From positions 1,786,428 to 1,850,427 of the forward strand of contig NZ_JAHFVK010000001.1 of assembly GCF_018599195.1 (NCBI RefSeq): 64,000 nt of DNA, written 5' to 3'. This document shows positions 1-8,577 of this stretch, in pieces (positions within the stretch are counted from its first letter, which is position 1; each line of letters opens with the position of its first letter). The position numbers were made by a program, and so were the translations under genes. The notes below the pieces were generated by a model. It saw only the letters and a list, made by a program, of their open reading frames with translations. It searched no databases and had not been told where the DNA came from. Source of the DNA: Croceibacterium selenioxidans (lineage in GTDB: Bacteria > Pseudomonadota > Alphaproteobacteria > Sphingomonadales > Sphingomonadaceae).

Positions 1-1
1 T

Positions 2-772
2 GACGAAGGCGCCGCCAACCACATGCGCCTGACTTCGGCCCATGGCTCTGCCGGGCTCGAAGTGTTCGTCTATGGACGCACGGGCGGCCGCTTCCCGGCT
101 CGCCAGCACGAACAGGCCAGTCGCGTCGTCGCCCGACGGCATGGTCTCGATCCGGAACGGGTGCTCTTCATAGAGCAGTCGCCGGAGGCGATCGCCGCGG
201 GCGCCTTTCACAACGATGTCGTCGCCGTCGCCAACGAGCAGGTCTTGTTCTGCCATGAGCAGGCGTTCGCTGACCCGGAGGCGACCTATGGTGCGATTCG
301 AGGGCGATGTCCCGGTGCGGAAGTGGTGGAAGTGCCGGCCAGTGCAGTCAGCCTGGCCGAAGCGGTGCGCTCCTACCTGTTCAACGCCCAGCTCGTGACG
401 CTCCCGGAAGGGGAGCAGGCGCTGGTCATTCCGGGAGAGGCCTGGGATAGCCGAGTTGTTCGCGCCTGGCTTGACGACATGATCGCGGGCAACGGGCCAA
501 TTCGCCGAATCATCCCGGTCGATGTGCGCCAGTCGATGGCCAATGGAGGGGGCCCCGCCTGCCTGCGGCTGCGCGTTGTGGCCGATCCCTCGACCGTCGA
601 TCCAAGATTTCTTCTCAACCGTTTCAAGGCCGAAACGATGGCGAAAATCATCGAGACGCACTGGCCCGAGCAGGTCGATCCTGCCGACCTCGGGCGCGAG
701 AATCTGGCGATTTCAGTGCGGAAGGCTCGGGAGGCCTTGCTCGACGCGCTCGAACTGTCGGAGCTCGCCTGA
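2..772 (+). CDS. astB: N-succinylarginine dihydrolase, 5'-truncated by the window edge
   Basis: Hydrolyses N2-succinylarginine to succinylornithine, CO2 and ammonia, the second step of the arginine succinyltransferase (AST) catabolic pathway; cytosolic. The reading frame is open from base 2 and gives about 256 residues, the C-terminal part of a family usually 415-445 residues long. Visible signatures are the opening EGAANHMRL, the segment GAFHNDVVAVANE with a conserved His, and NGGGPACLRLRV, which carries the catalytic Cys (codon at 560-562) of this guanidine-modifying superfamily. The first ATG (base 23) is internal, so the real start lies upstream of the window. Other ast genes are not seen downstream; they may lie to the left. 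Confidence 0.93.
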   Translation, partial: DEGAANHMRLTSAHGSAGLEVFVYGRTGGRFPARQHEQASRVVARRHGLDPERVLFIEQSPEAIAAGAFHNDVVAVANEQVLFCHEQAFADPEATYGAIRGRCPGAEVVEVPASAVSLAEAVRSYLFNAQLVTLPEGEQALVIPGEAWDSRVVRAWLDDMIAGNGPIRRIIPVDVRQSMANGGGPACLRLRVVADPSTVDPRFLLNRFKAETMAKIIETHWPEQVDPADLGRENLAISVRKAREALLDALELSELA

Positions 773-888
773 ACTGTTCCTTGGCGGGACAGCTGACCGC
801 GCCGCCCCCGTTAACCACGCTTTATGCTGGAACCGCGCCGCAAGCACGATCATTCCTGCTTTCGGTGTTAACGATGGAATGTCGAGCC

Positions 889-1125
889 ATGCTGCGCAAG
901 GTCTCCCGATTGTTCACGATCAAGACGCGCTTTGAGGCCTTCCTGATCATCTACGCCCTGGCGCTCGGAGCGACCACGCGCGGCGCGCACTACCTTGACC
1001 AGTTTCCCGGCTTCGGCGGCAAATTACTGTTCCTGGCCACCACCGGAGCGGTGTTTATCGCCGGGGCCAAGATCCTCGACTGCCTGCGCTATGAGCGGGC
1101 AGCGAAGGAAAACCAGGAAGTCTAG
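889..1125 (+). CDS. Small conserved membrane protein
   Basis: A 78-residue protein with two hydrophobic stretches (about residues 14-28 and 42-60) separated by a short loop, and a charged C-terminus ending in KENQEV, so probably an inner-membrane protein with both ends in the cytoplasm. I chose the ATG at 889 (MLRKVSRLFTIK) because the positive N-terminus before the first hydrophobic segment looks natural; the frame stays open upstream to 781 and an ATG at 874 is the alternative. No function recognised. It converges with the L,D-transpeptidase-like gene, the two stop codons overlapping around 1122-1125. Confidence 0.6.
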   Translation: MLRKVSRLFTIKTRFEAFLIIYALALGATTRGAHYLDQFPGFGGKLLFLATTGAVFIAGAKILDCLRYERAAKENQEV

Positions 1126-1784
1126 GCCAGACCCATTTCGCCGGGCCGGCCGGCATAGAGCAAGCGCCCTGCCCCGAGCTGCTCCATCACCGTTGCGATC
1201 TCTCGCGGTTCCACAGCGAAGCAGCCTTGACTGCGACCGATGCGGCCCCGGGCAGGGATCATGTTGGGATCGACATAGGACGCCCCGTGCAGCACGATCG
1301 CGCGCTCGTATGCCATGTTGTTGCTGGCATCGAGCCCGATCAGCCGCTGCGAGCGGCCGTGCTTGCCGTAATATGAGGTTGAGGTGACGTACGCACCGCG
1401 CGAACTGGCGTTGGAGCCGGGCACGTTCGAGAAGTACTGCAGCATCCCCGTCGCGGTCGGATCGGACCCGTTTCCGTGGGCGACCAGCCAGCTGACGATG
1501 GTCTGCCCGCTGGCAACATCGACCAGGTGAAAACGCGGCTCGCTCGAAGGCGCGGAGAAGTCGACCAGGCCGATGCGGCTCCGGTCGAGGATGTAACCCG
1601 AGTGGGCGTCAAGCGCAGCCAAGGCCTCTTCCAGAAGGGGTGGCCGATAGGTCTGGCGTGGCTCAGCAAAAGCAACGGCAGGCTCAGTCGGTGTACTCGA
1701 GGGTTCGGCAAAGGCTCCACCCGTTGAGACCCCAGCGGTCGCGGCAATGGCGGCGCCCATGAAGAAGCGGCGGCTCAATTGCAT
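1122..1784 (-). CDS. Murein L,D-transpeptidase catalytic-domain family protein (YkuD_2-like)
   Basis: A 220-residue exported protein starting MQLSRRFFMGAAIAA, an SRRxF-type N-terminus that could be a Tat signal, followed by an A/P/T-rich linker and a catalytic domain. The segment RGRIGRSQGCFAV matches the S-x-G-C active-site motif of the YkuD_2 family, with an upstream HG pair (IVLHGASYVDPN). Such proteins are predicted to act on peptidoglycan cross-links or on lipoprotein attachment in the periplasm; the exact substrate is unknown. The longer open frame to 1880 is disregarded because the signal peptide begins at 1784. Confidence 0.85.
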   Translation of the reverse strand: MQLSRRFFMGAAIAATAGVSTGGAFAEPSSTPTEPAVAFAEPRQTYRPPLLEEALAALDAHSGYILDRSRIGLVDFSAPSSEPRFHLVDVASGQTIVSWLVAHGNGSDPTATGMLQYFSNVPGSNASSRGAYVTSTSYYGKHGRSQRLIGLDASNNMAYERAIVLHGASYVDPNMIPARGRIGRSQGCFAVEPREIATVMEQLGAGRLLYAGRPGEMGLA

Positions 1785-1934
1785 TTGCGATCCCGTAAAA
1801 TAGCCTCGTCCCGGCTCTGGCGGCCTAGGTACGACGGCTCTGATTTGCGCAAGATGATGGCAACAGTGGGGCAGCGTCAATTCCCCCGCGACGTAACGCG
1901 CAATCTTTGACGCGAATTGTGTGGGTGGGGGTTT

Positions 1935-2269
1935 CTGTTGCTAGGCACCCCCGGGCCCCCGGTTTCCGATTCTGTTACCCGGTTCGGTCCGAACCGTGCT
2001 CAACGCTTTGTAAGATCAGGCCGTTAGGCCGTCAGGTTACGCGGCGAGAGCAAGTGCTTCGTTGTCGTTGGCACTTGTGTGTTTTGAGCCTTTTACGGGT
2101 TACTCAGCCCGGGCAAAAACAATGCTTTTCAACACACGTCGATCCTGGTTCGGCCCCGTCAGAGCCCCCGGTTTCCCGAGGATTTTGGTGGAGCCGCCGG
2201 GTACTGCCCCCGGGTCCGCTGTGCCTATTGCACACTGCAGTTTATCGCCATAGCCGGTCGAAACCGGCG
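1935..2269 (-). ncRNA. ssrA: tmRNA, two-piece (permuted) alphaproteobacterial form
   Basis: Rescues stalled ribosomes by acting as tRNA and then mRNA. Read on the minus strand, the acceptor piece comes first and ends GGCGGCTCCACCA (CCA at 2188-2186). A spacer of about 28 nt follows, then the coding piece begins at 2157 with GGGGCCG, which pairs over 7 bp with CGGCTCC of the acceptor end (one G-U). The tag frame at 2072-2037 reads ANDNEALALAA followed by TAA. The permuted order is typical of alphaproteobacteria and the tag is of the type I recall from Novosphingobium. The 5' end is inferred from the promoter; the 3' end (about 1935) is approximate. Confidence 0.93.
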
Positions 2270-2275
2270 AGGTCC

Positions 2276-2304
2276 TATATAGAGATCACTGGCTTAATGT
2301 GAAG
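2276..2304 (-). promoter_or_regulatory. Probable sigma70 promoter of tmRNA
   Basis: On the minus strand, TTCACA (2304-2299) and TATATA (2281-2276) are separated by exactly 17 bp, close to the housekeeping consensus. The predicted start is near 2269, just before the GCCGGTTTCGACCGGC stem of the acceptor piece. Assigned by inspection only. Confidence 0.55.
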
Positions 2305-2309
2305 TGTAT

Positions 2310-2402
2310 CTCCCCTCCCGCTTGTGGGAGGGGTTGGTGGTGGGTGCGTGACGCACCCCCTCCGCACTACCCCACTCCTGGCCCCTCCCGCGGGCGGGAG
2401 GG
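2310..2402 (+). repeat. GC-rich palindromic intergenic element
   Basis: A cluster of inverted repeats, including CCCCTCCCGCTTGTGGGAGGGG, GGGTGCGTGACGCACCC and CCCCTCCCGCGGGCGGGAGGGG, between the tmRNA promoter and mscL. The composition resembles REP-like dispersed elements of sphingomonad genomes. It may also stop transcription of mscL, which ends at 2409 on the minus strand. No coding potential is apparent. Confidence 0.6.
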
Positions 2403-2408
2403 GAACTT

Positions 2409-2831
2409 TCAGCTGCGCTTCTTCAACTCATCCCTGATCTCGGTGAGCAGATCGATCTCGCTCGGACCGGCAGGAGCCTCCTCTTTCTTCGCAATCAGCT
2501 TGTTCGCGGTACGGACGAGCAGGAAGATCACGAACGCCAGAATCAGAAAATTGATCACCGCGGTAATGAAGGCCCCGTATCCGATCATCGCCGCGCCAGC
2601 TTCCTTGAGCGCGGCATAGTCGGACAAGGAACCGGTGTAGCCAGCGGGCACGCTCAGCAGGACGAAGTGGTTCGAGAAGTCCGCGCCACCAAGGATCGCC
2701 CCGATCACGGGCATGATCAGGTCGCCGGTCAGCGAAGTGACGATCGCTCCGAAGGCCCCGCCGATGATCACGGCCACGGCCAGATCGAGGACGTTGCCTC
2801 GAGCGATAAAAGCCTTGAATTCCTGAAACAT
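2409..2831 (-). CDS. mscL: Large-conductance mechanosensitive channel MscL
   Basis: Homopentameric inner-membrane channel that opens under membrane tension and releases solutes on osmotic downshock. The 140-residue product has the family N-terminus [21 protein letters not shown]1 at about residues 15-45, a periplasmic loop, TM2 at about 75-100, and the charged C-terminal helix ([16 protein letters not shown]). The ATG at 2831 is preferred over the in-frame GTG at 2840 because GAGG lies 8 nt upstream of it and the N-terminus then matches E. coli MscL. Monocistronic. Confidence 0.96.
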   Translation of the reverse strand: MFQEFKAFIARGNVLDLAVAVIIGGAFGAIVTSLTGDLIMPVIGAILGGADFSNHFVLLSVPAGYTGSLSDYAALKEAGAAMIGYGAFITAVINFLILAFVIFLLVRTANKLIAKKEEAPAGPSEIDLLTEIRDELKKRS

Positions 2832-2978
2832 AGACCCCACCTCACGTTACTGTTCTGAATTGCAAATTGGCATCGGATGACCGACGGGGCAACCATGCTT
2901 CTTGAATGCCCCCTCCCCTGTGCTATCTAACTAACACAGTTGGCCGATGATCGGTCCGTTGACGAAGGATGCTCTGAC

Positions 2979-3650
2979 ATGTCCGTGATTGCCTCGCTCC
3001 GTTACGCTTTCGTCGCGATGGCGGCGCTTTCCCTGGCCGCTTGCGGCATCAACTCGGTGCCGGCTGCGGAGGAAAACGCCAAGGCCAAGTGGGCAGACGT
3101 GCAGAGCGCTTACCAGCGCCGAGCCGACCTGGTGCCCAACCTCGTCGCCTCGGTACGCGGTGCAGCCGCGTCGGAATCCCAAATCCTCACCGAGGTGACC
3201 GACGCCCGCGCTCGCGCCACCTCGATCAACATCACCACGGACGATCTGTCGAACCCGGCGGAATTCCAGAAATTCCAGGACGCGCAGAACCAGCTCACCC
3301 AGGCGCTCGGTCAGTTGCGCACCGTGGTCGAGAACTATCCGCAGCTGCAGAGCCAGGCGCGCTTTGCCGACCTGATGACCGCGCTCGAAGGAACGGAGAA
3401 TCGGATCGACACGGCCCGCACTCGGTATAACGAGGCGGTACAGGCCTATAATACCGAGATCCGCACCTTCCCGTCGATCATCGGCGCCCGGGTCATCCAT
3501 GGCGCAAAGCCGATGGTACCCTTCCAGGCGAACGAGTCTGCCCAAACCGCTCCGACCGTAAACCTCGACAACATCGGTGGTGCACCGGCGGCGGCCCCAG
3601 CGAACGACAACGCTCCCGCCCAAGAACAACCCGCGGCTGCGGCCAACTAG
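2979..3650 (+). CDS. LemA family lipoprotein
   Basis: A 223-residue LemA-family protein. The signal peptide ends in a lipobox (LSLAAC), so it is probably lipid-anchored and periplasmic. LemA helical-bundle hallmarks follow: AKWADVQSAYQRRADLVPNLV, then a long helical region and the conserved YNTEIRTFPS. The C-terminus is a low-complexity Ala/Pro/Gln tail. Start at ATG 2979, preceded by GAAGGA; an upstream in-frame start at 2940 would spoil the signal peptide. It is followed at 9 bp by two TPM-domain genes, a common LemA-TPM arrangement of unknown mechanism, often linked to envelope stress. Confidence 0.92.
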   Translation: MSVIASLRYAFVAMAALSLAACGINSVPAAEENAKAKWADVQSAYQRRADLVPNLVASVRGAAASESQILTEVTDARARATSINITTDDLSNPAEFQKFQDAQNQLTQALGQLRTVVENYPQLQSQARFADLMTALEGTENRIDTARTRYNEAVQAYNTEIRTFPSIIGARVIHGAKPMVPFQANESAQTAPTVNLDNIGGAPAAAPANDNAPAQEQPAAAAN

Positions 3651-3659
3651 GCCGCGTCG

Positions 3660-4508
3660 ATGACACGCTTACTGCTGATCTGGTTGGCCCTGCTGGCCGC
3701 CCTTGCGGGCGCGCCAGCAGCGGCGCAGCCAAACCTCCCGCCGCGCCCCGAGGGGCCGGTCTACGACGGCGCGAACATCATCTCGCCCGCAGACAAGGCG
3801 GCGCTCGATGCCAAGCTGCGTGCCTATAACGAAACGACGGGGCGCGCGGTCATCGTCGCGACCGTTCCTTCGCTGGATGGTCAGGAGATAGAGCCCTTCG
3901 CCCAGGCCCTCGCCGAAAGCTGGGACATCGGCGGCGCGGAAAGCGAGAATGGGGTCCTGTTCCTTGTGGCTCCCAATGAGCGCCGCATGCGCATCCACAC
4001 CGCCCGCGGCGTGCAAGAGCGGATGACCGACATCATGTCCGGTCGCATCATCCGCGACGTGGTGACGCCGCGCTTCAAGGCGGGCGATCTTTCGGGCGGC
4101 ATCGTTTCCGGCGTTGATGCTATCGTTCAGCAGCTCGACATGGATCCAGCCCAGGCCAAGGCAATCGAGGAGGCCGAAAAGGCCCGACAGGATCGAATGT
4201 CGAAAGCAGCGGCGCCTGCGATCGCCGGCGTGGTCTTCTGGATCGCGATGCTTGTGTTCTTTGCAGTGGTGTTCGGTCGCCGCACGCGAGGTCGCCGTTA
4301 TCACGGTCGCGGCGGAGATACCGCCAGCGCTGTCGGCAACGTCCTCATGTGGACGGCCATCAATGCCGCCATGAACAGCGGCCGCGGTTCCGGTGGCGGC
4401 TGGGGTGGAGGCGGTGGCGGAGGCTTCGGCGGTGGTGGGGGCGGATTTGGCGGCTTCGGTGGAGGCGGCGGTGGCTTCAACGGCGGCGGCGCGAGCGGGG
4501 GCTGGTAA
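3660..4508 (+). CDS. TPM domain protein with Gly-rich tail (YgcG-like)
   Basis: A 282-residue protein with a signal peptide (cleavage near AAAQ), a TPM domain (about residues 30-165, TLP18.3/Psb32/MOLO-1 fold) containing NGVLFLVAPNERRMRIHTARG, one transmembrane helix (about 183-205), and a C-terminal tail of almost pure Gly/Phe/Ser (from about residue 240). Glycine-rich tails after the membrane helix are usual in YgcG-type proteins and are thought to be disordered cytoplasmic segments. The function is not settled; phosphatase activity is known only for plant TPM proteins. The stop is followed immediately by the next ATG. Confidence 0.9.
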   Translation: MTRLLLIWLALLAALAGAPAAAQPNLPPRPEGPVYDGANIISPADKAALDAKLRAYNETTGRAVIVATVPSLDGQEIEPFAQALAESWDIGGAESENGVLFLVAPNERRMRIHTARGVQERMTDIMSGRIIRDVVTPRFKAGDLSGGIVSGVDAIVQQLDMDPAQAKAIEEAEKARQDRMSKAAAPAIAGVVFWIAMLVFFAVVFGRRTRGRRYHGRGGDTASAVGNVLMWTAINAAMNSGRGSGGGWGGGGGGGFGGGGGGFGGFGGGGGGFNGGGASGGW

Positions 4509-5186
4509 ATGACCGTCTGGATTTCGGCTGAAGACCAGACCCGCGTCAGCGCTGCGGTTGCGGCGGCAGAGGCGCATACCGCCGGCGAAATCGTAACCGT
4601 CGTGGCCGACAGTTCGGATGGCTACAGCGACATCGCACTCGCCTGGTCGGCGCTCGTCGCCTTCACCGCTCTCATCGCCTACGCGCTGTTCCCCGACTTC
4701 TACTTAGGGCTGATCGAGAGGGTCAGCGGCGGTTGGAACCACGAGTGGACCCGCAGCGAGATCCTCGGCCTCGCGGCCACCGGTGCGATGGTCAAATTCA
4801 TGGCGACCTGGCTGCTCCTGCAGTGGCCGCCGCTACGCTTCGCCTTGATCCCCGGCGTCGTGAAGACCCGACGCGCTCTTTCCCGCGCGGTCGATCTGTT
4901 CAAGGTCGGCGCCGAACGGCGGACGCATGGCCGCACCGGCATCCTGATCTACCTCTCGATGCGCGAGCACCGGGCGGACATCATCGCCGACGAAGCCATC
5001 GCCAGCAAAGTCCCCCCCGAAACCTGGGGCGATGCGATGGCGGCGATGCTCGAGCACATCAAGGACGGCCGCTGTGCGGACGGGATGATTGCCGCGATCG
5101 GCAAGGTCGGCGTGATCCTGGCCGAACACTTCCCGCGTGCCGATGACGACATCAACGAGTTGCCAGATCGCCTGATCGAATTGTAG
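4509..5186 (+). CDS. Second TPM domain protein, membrane-associated
   Basis: A 225-residue product whose ATG directly follows the stop of the first TPM gene, so translation is probably coupled. It has a short N-terminal TPM portion (AAEAHTAGEIVTVVADSSDGYSDI), then two transmembrane segments (about 40-62 and 85-108), then the remaining TPM half with GILIYLSMREHRADIIADEAI. The TPM core split by a membrane hairpin distinguishes it from its neighbour. With LemA it forms a three-gene operon (2979-5186) that probably acts in the envelope; the precise role is unknown. Confidence 0.87.
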   Translation: MTVWISAEDQTRVSAAVAAAEAHTAGEIVTVVADSSDGYSDIALAWSALVAFTALIAYALFPDFYLGLIERVSGGWNHEWTRSEILGLAATGAMVKFMATWLLLQWPPLRFALIPGVVKTRRALSRAVDLFKVGAERRTHGRTGILIYLSMREHRADIIADEAIASKVPPETWGDAMAAMLEHIKDGRCADGMIAAIGKVGVILAEHFPRADDDINELPDRLIEL

Positions 5187-5195
5187 GCGGTTGGC

Positions 5196-5750
5196 GTGAC
5201 CGAACGCCAACTCCCCCCTGACGCCCTCGCCCCCGAACAGGTCGAATGGACCGGTAACTGGATCGCCGCGAAGCGCCGCGGTCGCTGGGAATACGCCACT
5301 CGCACTCGTGGGGTCCGCGCCGCGGTGATCCTCGCGGTCGATGCCGGCGAGGTGATCCTGGTCGAACAGTATCGCGTGGCCATCGGCAAGTTCTGCCTGG
5401 AACTGCCAGCCGGCCTGATCGGCGACGAAGATGAAAACGAGGACGATCTCACCAGCGCCCGCCGAGAACTGGAGGAAGAGACCGGCTACCAGGCCGCTCA
5501 GTGGGAGACTCTGGGTGAATTCTACTCCTCGCCCGGAATGGTGCAGGAGAGTTTCACGCTGCTCAAGGCCACCGGCCTGTCGCAAGTCCACGATGGGGGC
5601 GGCACCGAGCACGAGGAGATCGTGGTCCACCGCGTCCCTCTCTCCAGGATCGCGGAAGTGATTGCGGAACACCGCGCCAAGGGCCACGGCATCGACGTGA
5701 AGCTTACGATGCTGCTCGGCCCGCAACTGTTGGAGGATGCCGCGCAATGA
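5196..5750 (+). CDS. Nudix hydrolase, ADP-ribose pyrophosphatase-like
   Basis: A 184-residue cytosolic enzyme expected to cleave nucleoside diphosphate-X compounds, most likely ADP-ribose, to AMP and a sugar phosphate. The Nudix box is visible as a Gly-rich start (LPAGLIGDE) followed by ARRELEEETGY, including the REUxEExGU core that binds metal. The start is GTG at 5196, 9 bp after the TPM stop. The 3' end overlaps the next ATG by 4 bp, so it is co-transcribed with the ketopantoate reductase-like gene. Confidence 0.9.
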   Translation: MTERQLPPDALAPEQVEWTGNWIAAKRRGRWEYATRTRGVRAAVILAVDAGEVILVEQYRVAIGKFCLELPAGLIGDEDENEDDLTSARRELEEETGYQAAQWETLGEFYSSPGMVQESFTLLKATGLSQVHDGGGTEHEEIVVHRVPLSRIAEVIAEHRAKGHGIDVKLTMLLGPQLLEDAAQ

Positions 5751-6670
5751 AGGTCCTGATCCTAGGCGCCGGTGCGATGGGCTGCCTTTACGGCGCAGCG
5801 TTCCATCGCGCAGGTTGCGAAGTTACCCTGGTCGATGTGAATCGCGCGCATGTTGATGCTATCAACGCTCGCGGGCTGGAGCTGGACACGCGCGCCGGTT
5901 TCGAATTGCTACCGATCCCGGCGAAACTTCCAGAACAGGTCGCTGGCGCGGTGGACCTCGTCGTGGTCTTCACCAAGACTTTCCATACCGACGCCGCCCT
6001 CTCTGGCATCGCCGCCGCTATCGGACCCGAGACAGCACTGCTTAGCCTGCAGAACGGTCTGGGCAACGACAAGCGGCTGGCCGCGCATGCCTCGCCCGAG
6101 CGTGTGATGGTTGGCGCCAGCTCCCTTCCTTCCGATCTGGTGGGCCCCGGCAAGGTGCGCAGCCATGGCGAAGGCGGATCGAAGCTCTATCCGGCGTTCG
6201 GGGGCGATATCGTCTTCGCTGGGCACGTGGCCGATTTGCTCACCAAGGGCGGGCTCGCTGCCGTGTTGGAGCCCGAGATCCACGTCGCCATCTGGTCCAA
6301 GGCGATTTTCAACGCGACCATGAACCCCCTCTGCGCGCTCACCCGCCGCACCCCGGGCTTCCTCGGCGCCCACCCGGAGAGCCGCGCCATGATCACCCGG
6401 GCGGTGGACGAAGGCGTGCTGGTGGCCAACGCAAGCGGAGTCCCGGTTCCCGCCCAGCCGATCCACGATCTCACCGAAGTTTCGATGACCGACCATGCCG
6501 ACCACGAGGCTTCGATGCTGCAGGATGTGAAGGCCGGGCGCCGCACCGAAGTCGACGCGATCAACGGCGCGATCGTCGAGGCAGCGAAAGCGGCCGGCGT
6601 CGAAGCGCCCGTGATGGAAACTCTCTGGCGCCTGGTGAAGCTCGAAGAGGCAAAGCTGGCGGAAGGTTAA
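5747..6670 (+). CDS. panE: 2-dehydropantoate 2-reductase family protein
   Basis: A 307-residue NADPH-dependent reductase of the ApbA/PanE family. The N-terminal Rossmann motif GAGAMG lies at residues 7-12, and the C-terminal helical domain carries WSKAIFNATMNPL with the catalytic Lys position and the late conserved EVDAINGAIV. True PanE reduces ketopantoate to pantoate for CoA synthesis; many paralogues act on other 2-oxo acids, so the pantothenate role is probable but not proven. It overlaps the Nudix gene by 4 bp. Confidence 0.88.
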   Translation: MKVLILGAGAMGCLYGAAFHRAGCEVTLVDVNRAHVDAINARGLELDTRAGFELLPIPAKLPEQVAGAVDLVVVFTKTFHTDAALSGIAAAIGPETALLSLQNGLGNDKRLAAHASPERVMVGASSLPSDLVGPGKVRSHGEGGSKLYPAFGGDIVFAGHVADLLTKGGLAAVLEPEIHVAIWSKAIFNATMNPLCALTRRTPGFLGAHPESRAMITRAVDEGVLVANASGVPVPAQPIHDLTEVSMTDHADHEASMLQDVKAGRRTEVDAINGAIVEAAKAAGVEAPVMETLWRLVKLEEAKLAEG

Positions 6671-6775
6671 GTCTCACAGGCGTCGAGCGGGCTCGGGAGG
6701 AGTTCAGCCCCTTTCTTTTTGGCCGCGCACCCCATAGCACGACGCTCAAACACAAACCGGAGAGTCGCCCCCCAA

Positions 6776-7618
6776 ATGGCACAGAACAACACTATCACTT
6801 TCTACGATCTCGCCCTGTCGACGGGCGCGACGATCAGCCCGTTCGTTTGGGCGACGAAGTACGCCCTCAAGCACAAGGGTTTCGATCTCGACGTGGTTCC
6901 GGGCGGGTTCACCAAGATCCCCGAACGCACCGGCGGCGTGACCGAGCGCCTTCCGGCGATCGTCGATGACGGCAAGTGGGTGCTCGATAGCTGGGGCATC
7001 GTCGAATACCTTGACGCGACCTACCCCGATCGGCCGATGCTCATTCCGCATCCGAGCGTCGCGATCGTGACCCGCGCGCTCGACGCGTGGTTCTGGCAAG
7101 TGGCGACGGGGCCCTGGATGCGCTGCAACTGTGTGAGCTACCGCGATCTCTCCAACCCGGAGGATCACGAATACATCACCCATTCGCGCGAGAAGATGCT
7201 CGGCAAGACGCTCGAGGACATGCAGCAGGGCTACGAAGACCGCCTGCCCGCGATCTCCGCCGCGCTCGAACCGCTGCGCATCGCGTTGCGCGAAGCCGAC
7301 TGGCTCGGCGGCGAGTCCCCCAACTATGCCGACTATCGCATCATGGGCTCGATCCTGTTCACCGCCTCGGTGTGCCAGAACAGCCCGGTGCTGGCGGAAG
7401 ACGACCCGCTGCGCCCGTGGATCGAGCGCTGCCTCGATCTCTACGGCGGCCTCGGCCGTCATCCGGGCCTGTTCCCACTGTTCGGTCTGAAGCAGCGCCC
7501 CCAGGATCCGCCGCTGTTCATGCCCCAGGGCCAGGGCGGCATCCACAAGCGCAATACCGGCCCGGAATCGACCAAGGCCGAAACTCAGCGCATCACCGAA
7601 GGCATGGCCAAGGCCTGA
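6776..7618 (+). CDS. Glutathione S-transferase family protein, LigE-like
   Basis: A 280-residue GST with an N-terminal thioredoxin-like domain (TISPFVWATKYALKHKGFD, then LPAIVDDGKWVLDSWGIVEYLD) and an all-alpha C-terminal domain. The wording of the N-terminus closely matches my memory of the sphingomonad LigE beta-etherase group, which cleaves beta-aryl ether bonds of lignin dimers with glutathione. Substrate cannot be fixed from sequence. ATG at 6776 is preferred (GGAGAG about 11 nt upstream); the frame is open further upstream. The stop TGA shares its A with the ATG of the next gene. Confidence 0.85.
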   Translation: MAQNNTITFYDLALSTGATISPFVWATKYALKHKGFDLDVVPGGFTKIPERTGGVTERLPAIVDDGKWVLDSWGIVEYLDATYPDRPMLIPHPSVAIVTRALDAWFWQVATGPWMRCNCVSYRDLSNPEDHEYITHSREKMLGKTLEDMQQGYEDRLPAISAALEPLRIALREADWLGGESPNYADYRIMGSILFTASVCQNSPVLAEDDPLRPWIERCLDLYGGLGRHPGLFPLFGLKQRPQDPPLFMPQGQGGIHKRNTGPESTKAETQRITEGMAKA

Positions 7619-8577
7619 TGCGGGTTCTGGTCACCCGGCGCTGGCCGGAGGAAGTCGAACGCGCCCTGCAGGAACGGTTCGAGGTCGTACTCAACGGCCC
7701 GGACCGTCCGCTCAGCCAGGCTGAACTCGCTCGGGCGATGAACGAGTTCGACGTCCTCTGCCCGACCGTCTCCGACAAGATCGACGCGGCCGTGTTCGAC
7801 AACGGCTGCCGGGTGAGGCTGATCGCCAACTACGGCGTCGGCTTCGACCACATCGACCTCGCGGCGGCCAAGGCCGAAGGGATCGCCGTCACCAACACGC
7901 CCGGCGTGTTGACCGATGCGACCGCCGACATCGCGCTCACGCTGCTCCTGATGGCGGCAAGGCGCGCGGGCGAAGGCGAGCGCGAGCTTCGCGACGGGCG
8001 CTGGAGCGGCTGGCGACCAACCCACCTCATCGGCAGCGCGCTCAAGGGCAAGGTTCTCGGCCTCGTCGGCATGGGTCGTATCGCCGTGGCCACCGCACGG
8101 CGGGCCAAGCACGGCTTCGGCATGCGCGTGGCCTACTACGGCCGCCGCGAGTGCGAGCCGGAGATCGCGCGCGAGCTGGAGGCGGAATTCTTTCCCGACC
8201 TCCACGCCCTGCTCGGTGCTTCGGACTTCGTTTCGCTCCACGTGCCTGGCGGCGCGGAAACGACCAACCTGATCGACGCCAAAGCGCTCGCCGCGATGAA
8301 GCCGACCAGCTACCTCATCAACACCGCGCGCGGCGGCATCGTCGATCATGACGCGCTGGCCGACGCGCTCGACAATCACCGCATCGCCGGTGCCGGGCTC
8401 GACGTCTATCCGCACGAACCGGAGGTACCAGCGGCGCTGCTCGGGCTTGAGAACGTCGTGCTCCTGCCGCACCTCGGTAGCGCCAACGCAGAGACGCGCA
8501 TCGCGATGGGCATGAAGGCGCTGGCCAACGTCGAAGCTTTCGCGAAAGGCGAGCCGCTGCCCGACCGGGTGGCATGA
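7618..8577 (+). CDS. D-isomer-specific 2-hydroxyacid dehydrogenase (glyoxylate/hydroxypyruvate reductase type)
   Basis: A 319-residue NAD(P)H-dependent dehydrogenase. The substrate domain is followed by the nucleotide-binding motif GLVGMGRIAVATARRA, then the catalytic Arg segment NTARGGIVD and the catalytic His in LLPHLGSA. The third nucleotide-binding glycine is Ala in GMGRIA, a mild deviation. The gene starts inside the GST stop codon (TGATG) and overlaps the next gene (ATGA), giving tight coupling. Because the next gene encodes a D-glycerate 3-kinase, reduction of hydroxypyruvate to D-glycerate is the most plausible reaction. Confidence 0.9.
   Translation: MRVLVTRRWPEEVERALQERFEVVLNGPDRPLSQAELARAMNEFDVLCPTVSDKIDAAVFDNGCRVRLIANYGVGFDHIDLAAAKAEGIAVTNTPGVLTDATADIALTLLLMAARRAGEGERELRDGRWSGWRPTHLIGSALKGKVLGLVGMGRIAVATARRAKHGFGMRVAYYGRRECEPEIARELEAEFFPDLHALLGASDFVSLHVPGGAETTNLIDAKALAAMKPTSYLINTARGGIVDHDALADALDNHRIAGAGLDVYPHEPEVPAALLGLENVVLLPHLGSANAETRIAMGMKALANVEAFAKGEPLPDRVA

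Noticed and set aside
1907..2302. Plus-strand open frames of 131 and 63 codons upstream of mscL
   Set aside because: They lie opposite the tmRNA, and their translations are not protein-like.
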